From positions 9,926,646 through 9,990,645 of the forward strand of contig NC_081182.1 in the NCBI RefSeq assembly GCF_029867415.1: a stretch of DNA of 64,000 nt, written 5' to 3'. The position numbers were made by a program, and so were the translations under genes. This DNA is from Vicia villosa. Its lineage: Eukaryota; Streptophyta; Magnoliopsida; Fabales; Fabaceae. Shown here piece after piece: positions 1-10,623 of this stretch (positions are counted from its first letter, which is position 1; every line of letters begins with the position of its first letter). The notes beneath the pieces were generated by a model that saw only the letters and a list, made by a program, of their open reading frames with translations, ran no database searches and was not told the DNA's origin.

Positions 1-2
1 CT

Positions 3-700
3 GAAGATGAATATGCTAATCTACTTGAGTGTCATGTTGTTGACCAACCAAGCCTTACTCATTTCTCTTTTCAACCATCTTTTTACTACACAAAGGAATT
101 CGACACTTGGAGGAAAGAATACCATGATAAAAGGATCCACCCATTTCCACCACTATCTCAGTGTCTAACAGATGATTTATCCATTATGCAGACCTATTTC
201 ATAGAAGACAAATGAAACACATAAAAGAAATCAAAGATTTCCAACGATACTTTGAATCTGTGTATAATCCTGCTTGCCTTAGTCGGACCATCTACGAAGT
301 TGCTCTCACTTTGAAAGAGAAATTCATGAAAAACCTCCTTGATCTAAAAATTCCCTCATATGTCGAATATAAAGACAGGTATGAATTCTCTTTCAACTTT
401 TATCCCCCTAAATTTCCCACTTTGCAAAGCTCTGACATGGCTTTGACGTTTTGACCTCTATTTCCTCGTTGGTTCGTCTGTGGGTCATATTTAGAGGTGA
501 TCAAAAACCAATGTTTAAAACTGGCTCATCGAGTGGTCCCTACTAAGCATGATATATACAACTTCAAAGGGCATTTTCATGTCGATATAAAACATGTCAG
601 GGAATTTACTCGTCACGATTTCTATCGAATTTAGCATTTACCCCTTTATTGTATACTTCCCATTAGTCGAGCATATGAAATGAACCAGGGAGGCAGCTAG
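3..700 (+). pseudogene. Broken ORF of unrecognised family
   Basis: A protein-like reading runs from the window edge in one frame to about 212, shifts by one base, and continues from 212 to 454 (80 codons). It can be followed past a stop at about 452 to a run of stops near 700, about 230 residues in all. Composition is protein-like (rich in F, Y, P, W and charged residues, including a WRKEYHDKR stretch), unlike the AT-rich filler around it. The 5' part lies outside the window. The frameshift and at least two stops mark it as dead. I do not recognise the family. It could be a transposon-borne protein, an integrated viral relic or a decayed host gene. Confidence 0.35.
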
Positions 701-1771
701 TGACGTTGTTGCCGCTTCACATAAAAAGGGTAAAAAAGAAGCCTCAACGCACACAACCCACGTTCAATTTCACTTCTGAGGTTGCCTATGTTTTCCATAC
801 GAAATTCGAGATTCATTAAATCATATTGAGTTAGAAACATTTTAATCAAATTCCAAACAACCTCTTAACAAATATTTTGAGAATTTCTATAAAAAAAATG
901 TTTATTGTCTAATTAAAATAACTAATTTCACTAGTATTCCAATTACATAAATAAGTCTTAAAAGGAACTCGCCAGCTGAGTTCTTGAGAGCAAAATATCT
1001 AGTTATAATTTCAAAGTTTCTTCCTCCAGTTAATCTTCAAACAAAATTTATATTTGGAATTTTGAACTGTCACTTATAACTCATTTCGGCCATTAACTCT
1101 TAGAGAAGAAAAACACTTTAAAATCTCACATTTACTTCCTTTACTACAAGAAAGTCTTGAAGGATGAGGCTAGTAACACATGCAAAATTTGAATTTAGAA
1201 TATTTTGATACAAATGAGAAAAATGGTTGAGTAAAATGAAAACGCAAGGTTTCAATGATAACAGATCAAGTTTTTTGATGAGGTTTAATACTTGAATCGT
1301 GGTATTTTGTTAAGATTTAAAATTTGATATTTTTGGCTATGGAGGGGAGAAGGGTTCGGTTGAGGAGGAAGAAAGAAAGGGTAAAAACTATTTTTGATCC
1401 AAATGAGGGTAATTGCTCTTATTTTATTGTGGTTATGCATATAATTACAAAAATGTCACTCAACTTCACTTATCAATAATGACGCATATGGCACTTCTTG
1501 CTAATTAATCCAATTTAACTCTAATTATCTTAATTTTACCAACTAATATAATTTAGTTACTATTAATTAAATTAAGATGTTACGTAGCACTGATACTATT
1601 ATATATATATTTCTTTTAGATATTTGGAATTTAAAGCAATTATAGGTTACGTAAACGATAACAAACATTTAGACCAATAAACTTATAAACTAAGAACGCG
1701 AATAAGATCTAACTAATATCCTAGATTTATCTTTCAAATTTAATTTTTGAAAATAAATAATTTACTATCAA
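701..1771. other. AT-rich intergenic DNA
   Basis: No ORF of note, no RNA gene and no clear repeat structure seen. Composition is strongly AT-rich with short homopolymer runs. Confidence 0.6.
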
Positions 1772-2148
1772 CAAATTGGCACGCCTAGTGAGACGTAATT
1801 TGAAATAGTTTGTGTCAAATTTTTTATAACTTAAAATTAAAATTTCATAATGGACAATCTCCTAGAAGGAAAAATGTCAATCAGACTAATAATCAAAACA
1901 ATGATTATAATTTGAACGAACAGAAACATGTAGTGGATATGCCCAAGCAAGATCAAATTTCTGATGTAAATTTTCCTTCTAATATGGTTATTAATGAAAT
2001 ACAAACTAGCTCTTTAGGAATCCCTCATGTCGAGAGGCCAAAAGTTAGTTGGCCTATTTACGGTTTACCCAGTGGCTTTGTTCCTCCATCACAATTCATT
2101 TGCACTACACATATAGTCACAAATATTCATGTCCCATTTACAAGTTGA
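1772..2148 (+). pseudogene. Remnant of Tat-type retrotransposon leader and ORF start
   Basis: At 1777-1794 there is TGGCACGCCTAGTGAGAC, which resembles the leader start (primer-site region) common in plant Tat-type gypsy elements. It is followed at 1810-2148 by a 112-codon ORF. This is rich in N and Q in its first half and contains a WPIYGLPSGFVPPSQF stretch, a pattern I associate with N-terminal Gag regions of plant gypsy elements. No LTR, protease or polymerase follows, so this is a small fragment. Family-level assignment is inference from motif style. Confidence 0.35.
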
Positions 2149-2353
2149 TTGGAAATGTTTTTATACCATATATGAATGAGTAATAGTGGATTCTTACATA
2201 ATTTTATGGAAAATTTTATACCACCTTTGATCACTGACACCATTTTTCGGTCTCTTGTACAATTAATAATGATAATAATCATGAAATGGTCAATATTATA
2301 ACAAATCAAATGACTATAATTATTCAATTACATCATAGATAATTCTACTACAA

Positions 2354-4150
2354 CTAGCGTGATACCCGTGCGTCCGCACGGGTACCCGTTGTGGCCGTAT
2401 TATTTTGTTCAATATAGATATTATTCTAGAGGTAAATGTCATAAAACCAGATGTGTAAAATATAGAAATTTCTTTTTAATAGGTTGGGGCAAAGTTTGGG
2501 ATATTTTCACGAATAAAAAGTATTTTCCCGTTAATATTCAATATTTCGATCATTAACTTCATGTTCCCGTAAATACTTAATATGTTTATCAGTAATTCAT
2601 GTTCTCGTTAATATTGAATATTTTATTCAGTAACTTCATGTTCCCGTTAATATTCAATATTTTGATCAGTATCTTCATGTTCCCGCTAATATTCATTATT
2701 TTTATCAGTAACTTCATATTCCCGTTAATGTTCCAAACTTGTTCCCGTTAATATTCAATATTTTTATCAGTAACTTCATGTTCCCGTTAATATTCTTTAT
2801 TTTGATCAGTAACTCCGTGTTCCCGTTAATATTCATTATTTTGATCAATAACTTCGTGTTCCCGTTAATATTCCAAATTTGTTGCCGTTAATATTGAAAA
2901 AATTTATCAGTAACTTTATATTCCGTTTATATTTAAAACAATTATCACTAACTTCGTGTTCTCGTTAATATTCAATATTTTGTCAATAACTCCGTGTTCC
3001 CGTTAATATTTATTATTTTGATCAATAACTTTGTGTTCCCGTTAATATTCAAAATTTGGATCAGTAACTTAATGTTTCCGATTATATTAAAAATTTTGAT
3101 AAGTAACTTTGTCTTCCGTTAATATTCAATATTTTAATCAATAACTCCGTGCTCCCGTTAATATTCAATATTTTAAATATTAACGGGATATTCGTGCATT
3201 CGAACGGGGACCAGTGTGGTACGCTCATTTGTTTTAATATTCAATATTTTGATCAGTAACTTCATGTTCCCGTTAATGTTCAATATTTCGATCAGTAACT
3301 TCATGTTCCCGTTAATATTCAATATTCTGATCAGTAATTCATGTTTTCGTTAATATTCAATATTTTATTCAGTAACTTCATGTTCCCGTTAATATTCAAT
3401 ATTTTGATTAATAACTTCATGTTCTTGCTTATTTTGTTCATTATTATATTTTTTTTAAAAGAAATTGATGTAATTATTATTATGATACAATTCGTTCAGC
3501 AAAGATACATAATAAAATTAAGAATGAAATGGATAAAGAATAGAATAATGAAGTGTTATTTTATTAATATGCAATAAAAATTGGAAAGATCAATAAAGAA
3601 TATACAATATCGATTGTCCAATGCAATATAAACTTATTCACATTTACCTTCAACATATTAACATTGCTTCCCGTTAATATTTAATATTTTAATTGATAAC
3701 TCCATGTTCCCGTTAATGTTCAATAGTTTGATCAATAACTTCATGTTTCCGTTAATATACAATATTTTTACCGATAACTTCATGTTTCCGCTAATATTTA
3801 TATTTTGATCACTAACTTCATATTCCTGTTAATATTCGATATTTTTATCACTAACTTCATGTTCCCGTTATTAGTAAATTCATGTTTCCGTTATTATTCA
3901 ATATTTTGATCAGTAACTTCATACAATTTTGATAATTAAATAATTAAAAATATTTCATATTATCATATAATTTTGATATTATTTAATTCATACATTATTT
4001 ATGTATTTATTATAAATCACAATACTATACTTTATAATCATATCAAAAACTAAACGAAACAAAACAATACTATACTTTATACTCGTCACTAAACAACACT
4101 AATAAAAAACATAAGGTAAGTTGTGTATGAGTTGAATAGTATTGTAGAGA
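2354..4150 (-). mobile_element. Probable non-autonomous Helitron
   Basis: Read on the minus strand, the 3' end shows a 9-bp perfect stem (ACCCGTGCG/CGCACGGGT at 2364-2383), then 10 bases ending in CTAG, then T. This is the Helitron 3' terminus layout (hairpin, CTRR, insertion between A and T). A possible 5' end on minus is TCTCTACAATACTATT at about 4150-4135, close to the plant Helitron TC-start style, but its flanking base is T rather than A. No Rep/helicase coding is present. The interior is mostly a 39-bp minisatellite. The 3' end is well supported; the 5' end is tentative. Confidence 0.5.
2524..3935 (+). repeat. 39-bp AT-rich minisatellite, about 30 copies in three blocks
   Basis: The unit starts TTCCCGTTAATATTCAATAT and continues TTTGATCAGTAACTTCATG (39 bp). 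I count about 18 copies at 2524-3185, 5 at 3235-3425 and 7 at 3665-3935, with several truncated 23-bp units (for example near 2730, 2868 and 3860). Copies differ by point changes. The second and third blocks are separated by unique AT-rich DNA, so the array has been interrupted. It lies inside the putative Helitron. Confidence 0.85.
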
Positions 4151-7100
4151 AATAACTATTTACTAAAAATAAATATTTACTATAATTGTTTAAAATTAAT
4201 TGAGTAATTTAATATTTTTGAAAATTGAAGATAATATTAATTCAATTTGTATATTTAGAAGATTAAAAATATATTTAATTCTATAATTTAATGTTATTAA
4301 TTGATAAATGTTTCCTTAAAAAATTATGCCAATTATTTAATATGATTGATTAGAATTAATTATGTAAAACAACAATTGATTAAAATTAATATGATTGACT
4401 TTTCCTTTCCTCAAAATGAAATATTTATTAAGAATTATGAGGTATAACTTGATGACTTTTAAACTTGATTTTCATTGCCAAAAAATTAAGTGGGGTAAAA
4501 AGTCGGTGTTATGTCTAAAAAAGGGCGGGGAGAATCAAATAAATAAGTATTTATGACTCTTAATATATCATATTTATATAGTTTAAATAATATAATATAA
4601 ATACATATTAAAAAATATAAAATAAAAATTAGAGTAATATTTATGATAATTAATTTAAATAATTATAATTAATTTTTTTATAACTAATATGTTAATTTTT
4701 TATTTTATAACTAATATGGTTATTTTAAAAAAAATTAGAGTATATATAAATAAGCATTATATAGAAGTTGAAATGTTAGCTGAATAACAAAACACGTGCC
4801 TATAAGTGTTTTTTTGATATATAAATAATATTTGTATCACTATTTTTATAAAAACATTTGTTCCCCGTTTATAAAAATAACATTGTCTATATTTAGTTTT
4901 TTATATAAAATCATTTTTTATATAATGTTTTATAATTTATTTTTAATTAAATGTAACATTTAATATTTTTAAAATAGAAAAATGAAATATATCGTAGATA
5001 TTAGAAAATATTAAAAAATAAAAAATTTATTATCATTTAAAAATAAATTACAAATCAAATGCATATTATATTATTGTTTCGTCTATTTTGTTGTCTAATA
5101 ACACTATTACATTAACAAAATGTTAAATATAGACAAATTAATAGACCTATATGGATAATTATATTAAAAATAAATTATTTTTTAGTATAAAAATAAATGT
5201 TATAACTATTAAATAATACACATAAAAATTAAAATTTTATAAATAGTTGTTCATCAAAATATAACACATCATAGCAAGTTATTTGCAATTTTATCTCCAT
5301 CCACTCATAAAAATATGTTGTGTCTCCCCTTCATTGGTTCGTCCAAGATTTCATTGTATCTATGCTCTATCGGATATTCTCACCATGACAATTTTAATAT
5401 TTTTCTCGTATTTAGATAAGTAGTACATATTTATTAAATCATTATTTCAATGACATAGATTTCAATAGTAACATTTTTTTTCATATTTAGATCAATAATA
5501 AACATTACATTCTATTTTTCTCTTGTTTTAATCATTATTATATTTTTTTATTATATTTTTCCTTAAGTTATTGTAATATATATTTACTTAATTTATTTTA
5601 AATATTTTTGAAAAATCAAATTTATAAATATTTATCCATTTTAGACTTTAATGTAGCAATAATAATTATTTTACAAATAGAATTCTCAACTCAACAGAAA
5701 CAAAAAATTATATTTTATGTCTATCTTCTTTATAATTTAAATGACTTGAATAATAACATAAAAACAATATCTCTTTTTCCGTTTATTTTTCTTATTTTCA
5801 CTTTTCTTATTTTTTATTTGGATTTTGTAGAGAATATTTTTTTTATTTTATTTATTTAAAATCCAATATAATTTATTTAGGTTTAAATTTTTATAAATAA
5901 ATATTTTGAAATTAATTAAATATATAGTTTATTAATGATCAAATCGTGATTATGCTCTCTTTTTTATCTTTAACATATATAGAAATAATAAAACAAATCA
6001 AAAAAAAATCAAAATTCATTAGATATAATGGATTAAATTTTATTTATTCTTTTACTCTTAGAAAAGACGGACTTATAATTCCAGAAGAACCGTTCAACAG
6101 TAAAGTTGGAAAGATGAGACTTATAATTCCAGAATAACCGAAAACCAACAGAACCGTTCAACAATAAGATCAAAACAACATAAAAAATATGAAAATGAAA
6201 ATTCATTAAAACCAAAATAGTAACAAACAAGTGAAACACATACAATCATCACATTTATCACTGTATAATTTATGTATTCTCTTTTCAACCTATTACAAAA
6301 ATTAATTGCACTCTGATTACAAAAATTGTACTTACATTAGTATTAACTTTTACTTCTTACGTACTCGTACTCTGCAATTGTACTTACAAAAATGGCAGAA
6401 ATCAAATAAAAAACTAATGATTTGAAAACACTGATGGCAGTTTTTTCCTTGTTCAGATGAGTTTTGATGAAAACCCTATCAAAGTACATAAATGTAGAAA
6501 ATCAACCCAATATGTCAGTTGGTTTGTTATGATGTTACTTGATCTCATTTCACCCTCGTATCTAAATAACATAAGACCAAAATAATAGAATATAAGAAAA
6601 AAACTCATCAAATCATCTCAAAATGCTCCCTCTTGTTCGAAACAACCTTCCATTTGTGTCGTTGATGTCACAGATTTTTGCCAATGGTCTCGCCATATCT
6701 TACAGCCAGTTAGCACAAGCAGCAAAGTAAAAATGGTCTGATACTACAGAAAAGTGGAAGCCACAAATGCTATAAATAACACAATCATTATGTATAATGT
6801 AGCAGTTACAAACTCTTCATTACATAATTGATGCAGAAGGTGAATGGACAGAAGAAGATAAAGTCCTCATTATGTTAATTATGTAACACATAATTATGCA
6901 GAATGGAAGATGCATGGACAGAACCACACAAATGCTAATTATGTAACACATTCATAGTGGAAGATGGAAGAATATAACTTCATAAATGAACAGTACACGT
7001 GGCGCATCCATAAACAACATTTCCTACTCTTAGAATAAGCCACTTGGCAGCATGAGAGGAACTCTTCAAAAAGATAGAGTTTTCTTATATTATAGATTTA

Positions 7101-7379
7101 TCAAACATTATCCACCTTAATGGGTAGAATTTTCTATGTTTTAGGGGCACCAATAAATAGCCTTAACAATAAATCAATGATGAACACTGACACCTCTCTA
7201 GGAATTCTCGTTCCTCATTTTTTTTCAAGTCTACGAGCTCACCCTTAAAACATATTGATGACTAATAGAAATCAGAACACAAATAGTTTAATCCATCAAA
7301 TAAGGTATATTATTAGGGGACACATGTTGAGAATGTTGTAAAAAAAGATTTTGAATAGACATGGATGCCAATAAACCAT
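4151..7379. other. AT-rich DNA without recognisable genes
   Basis: The ORFs here (for example 5608-5859, composed of I, F, L and N) are what AT-rich DNA yields by chance. A short duplicated segment (ACTTATAATTCCAGAA at about 6070 and 6119, each followed by an ACCGTTCAACA.. stretch) lies at 6060-6175. Short local repeats around ATTATGTAACACA occur at 6875-6955. Nothing else is supportable. Confidence 0.5.
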
Positions 7380-7429
7380 GATTTTAAATATGCATTCTCA
7401 AAGATTGTCCTGCGGAAAAAGTTTCTCTA

Positions 7430-7990
7430 AGAGACTAAAGTCCTCAATCTCGCTAAGTTTGTTGGTATAGCAGAGGAATCAATAATAATAGAACACGTAG
7501 CTAGATACCAAATTGAATAGGGATATTGGGCTAATGATAAGTTGATGATGAAATACTTTCCTAGTTCCTTAACTAAAGACGTGCTCACATGGTTTACCAT
7601 CTTGCCACCAAATTCAGTATTAAATTTGGGGTATTTAGAAACCATATTCTACGAATAATTCTTTAAAGGACAAACTAAGGTTGATGTCATAAACTTAGTC
7701 AAAATCTAAATAAAATGCAATGAATCTATTGATGATTACACCAGTAAGTGACAAATAAAGACTATGTTTGAATTACGATGTTCGAAAGAAAATGGTTAGC
7801 CGACAACTTAAGAACATGTCGCAATGCAGATACTTCCAAGCATATTGTGAAATTATACATCGGAAAAGAAAAAATGAAGAGAAGAAAAGGTTCACTCGGA
7901 AGGATAAAGGCTATTATGTGGCCTTGGTAGAGAGTAAAAAAAATACTAAATGACTCTTATAATGAGTTTGGCTATGAAATTGTTAATCTA
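7430..7990 (+). pseudogene. Ty3/gypsy Gag pseudogene
   Basis: The plus-strand reading at about 7450-7700 gives ARYQ, then MMKYFPSSLTKDVLTWFTIL, then FKGQTKVDVINLVKI and SIDDYT, with internal stops. This matches the plant retrotransposon Gag core (HIARY, LRYFPSSLTKNAFTWF, QSKISLKEL, ESIDDY). After a frameshift, 7768-7953 gives NYDVRKKMVSRQLKNMSQ and then a K-rich tail, matching the later Gag segment ending in KxxKVAYVE. Gag is the structural particle protein. At least four stops and one frameshift make it non-functional. Recognition is by conserved order of several short motifs, so family assignment is fairly safe, lineage (Tat-like) less so. Confidence 0.7.
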
Positions 7991-8429
7991 AATAAATAAA
8001 AATTATGGTCATTCGATGAATAAATGATTTTCAAATCCATATAGTCGAACACTAACTCAAAATTTATTAAGTGAAAGTAAGCATTTGATACTAGGAATGT
8101 CACATAAATTTTTTATATCTTGTTTAAAAATAAACAAATATTATTTAGTGAAATCCATATAATTTCTTATTCTGAATAGTTAAGAGTGAAAAAGTATTGT
8201 AAAATGCATAAATTATTTTGGCCATCACATTAACTCATGCTTTTAGTCCAAGAATAAATTATGGTCATTCCCATGTGTTGGCACACTTTGCTGAACCTTA
8301 CTTTACCATTTATGCAGAATAAGTTGTATTTCCTATAGAGAAAACACTTACACCCCTCCTTACAATGTACCAATAGGAAAATGGTTCAAAGAAGATACGA
8401 GTTTTCGAATTAGGCAACCACTACCAGTA

Positions 8430-8793
8430 GTCCAACCAACATTGTCAAAGGGATTCAATGTCTCATGTCTACCAACGCCTAACTTTGAACAAAGGTGTAT
8501 CTCAAACTCAAATTTGAAAGTTCTAACCAACATTGTCAAAGGGATTCAATGTCTCATGTCTACAAACGCCTAACTTTGAACAAAGGTGTATCTCAAACTC
8601 AAATTTGAAAGTTCTAACCAACATTGTCAAAGGGATTCAATGTCCCATGTCTACAAACGCCTAACTTTGAACAAAGGTGTATCTCAAACTCAAATCTGAA
8701 AGTTCTAACCAACATTGTCAAAGGGATTCAATGTCCCATGTCTACAAACGCCTAACTTTGAACAAAGGTGTATCTCAAACTCAAATCTGAATG
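8430..8793 (+). repeat. 91-bp tandem repeat, four copies
   Basis: The phrase CAACATTGTCAAAGGGATTC recurs every 91 bp from about 8434, followed each time by ACGCCTAACTTTGAACAAAG. Copies differ at a handful of positions (for example ctcatg versus cccatg). The array lies in the spacer between the gag and protease remnants, as expected of a local duplication in a decayed element. Confidence 0.9.
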
Positions 8794-9109
8794 TTTTATC
8801 GCACTCTAGAGGTATTCCCAAACTAAGAAAGCAGCAATAAACCAATGGATATTACTATCAAATAGAGAGGCGACAACAAATTTAGAAATTCAAAACTAGT
8901 GGAATATGAAGGTTAACAACGAGGTTTCCTATAACTTTAAAACTAGGCTTTATGATGATTTACAATATATATGTGGAGTGGATTTAATTTCATGATTTCT
9001 AGTTGAGAAAGTTTTTGGGCTTGAGAAATTAGATGAACCTTTTTCAATATTCAACTCAAAAAATATTCTTGCATAATAGCTGATATCGAGAGGGGAATAC
9101 ATAAGGTCA

Positions 9110-9550
9110 TGTGGAGTTTTGCTTCTTTTTTTTTATCGTCTCAATGATCAAATGAGAAGTCATTTAAAATCTTTATTCATGTATGTCAAAGTTGATGATA
9201 CAAAGATAAACAAAATGTTGATCGATGGCAGTGCAATAGTGAATCTAATGTCAGGGTTAATATTCAGAGGCTTAACAAAAGCGAGAAAGACATATCATGT
9301 CATAACATAATCATTATTGACTTTAAATAGAAGACATCAAAATTGATGGGTGTTATTGCCTTAAATATGAGAAGTGGATAAATCATTATTTCAATTATAT
9401 TCAACCTAATACCTTCGAAAGTCAACTATAACTTAGTTTTATGATGCAAATGGATTCACTGTGTAGATGTTAAAATAGTGCCCACGTGAAACAACGTTGC
9501 CCGTGAAGATGCGAATGGAACAATAGTGCCCATTTTCTAAATTGTTTTTA
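9110..9550 (+). pseudogene. Ty3/gypsy protease pseudogene
   Basis: The frame at about 9119-9310 reads VKVDDTKINKMLIDGSAIVN. The LIDGSAIVN part corresponds to the catalytic LVDTG/GSxVN region of plant retropepsins, with G where T/G-rich active-site residues should be. Downstream, with stops and frameshifts, YNLVL*CKWIH near 9428-9460 matches the YNLLLGRxWIH end of the domain. The protease would cut the Gag-Pol polyprotein. It is clearly inactive here. The pairing of the two motifs at the right spacing supports the call. Confidence 0.6.
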
Positions 9551-10623
9551 ATTCATTGAATACTATATTTGATTTATATTTATACCAATATAAATAAGTT
9601 ATTCAATAAATATGAAAATGAAATATTTACTTATAATGACCGTAGGGTATAAATATCATTCCTTCTCCCATTCAACCAATATTGGCCATAAAAACAAATT
9701 AGAAAATGTAGAATATCTTGGCACTGCCTTCATGATAGTAAATGCAGTAATTTTACATTCTAAAAAAAATAGGAGATATGAGTTCGAGTTGTTGAAGAAG
9801 TGTTGCAAGATATGAAAAAACGTCAAAATCACCTCAAATCCACAAGTCAGTTTTACATCGCAAACCATTAAAGAATTTAAACAAGAGTTTCTAAGTTTTA
9901 AAGTTTTTAAAAATTAAACTGCTGAAAAATTACACGTTAATTTCATCTACATCATATAAAATCAAGTAAAATCGTATTAATTTCCATTTGATTTTAGAAA
10001 AGTTACTACATGTTAGTATGTTACCTCCCATAAAAACAATTCAAACTCCAATTTCATCCAAATTTGATTTTAAAGAGTGAAATCTAGCAATTTTAAGAAT
10101 TAAACCTCAATTTTAACAAACGTACTGCCATAAAGCAAAGAGCATGTTCTACTCTCTTTTTCTCTCATCCAAGTAGTGTGCGTGCAAGATCTATTTTCTC
10201 TTTTTACTTTTTTTCTATACATTTTCTTTCCTATTGTTTTTTTCCCAGATTCCAAATGAAGCATTACTCTTGGAGTAGAAGATGGGTTCACGGCATGGCG
10301 GGTAAAGCAAGGATGGGAAAGTCCCAGCCCTCTTCTTAAAACAAAGTGAATTGGTAGGAAACAAAACTAATCCACACAAATACATAAATACATACGTATG
10401 ATTAAAGGAATAGAAGTATAGAATAATCCTGTCTGACGATTCACAATCCGATTTCCAAACAACTCAGAAATAATAATAATACAGATGAAATTGGCAAAAT
10501 GTAGAGAAACAGGTAAAATTAAGAATAAAGAAAGAGCATATATGGCTGTAGATACACAAATAACAGCAAAGTTGCATAGTGGACATTTTTACCATTACTG
10601 CATTACCCGAGAGTTTCATTCAA
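9551..10623. other. Intergenic DNA and 3' flank of the tubulin gene
   Basis: No coding signal seen. 10380-10623 immediately follows the tubulin stop codon on the minus strand and should contain its 3' untranslated region. I could not identify a convincing poly(A) signal. CT-rich tracts occur at 10150-10250. Confidence 0.5.

Larger units (their letters stand above)
7380..9550 (+). mobile_element. Heavily decayed Ty3/gypsy gag-protease remnant
   Basis: This segment joins two recognisable but ruined coding blocks (gag at 7430-7990, protease at 9110-9550) on the same strand in normal order, separated by a 91-bp tandem array. No LTR, reverse transcriptase or integrase can be read around it. It is the oldest-looking coding transposon remnant in the window. 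Confidence 0.65.

Noticed and set aside
5608..5859. Hydrophobic 83-codon ORF as a membrane protein
   Set aside because: I/F/L/N content is what random AT-rich DNA gives; no homologous motif or promoter context.
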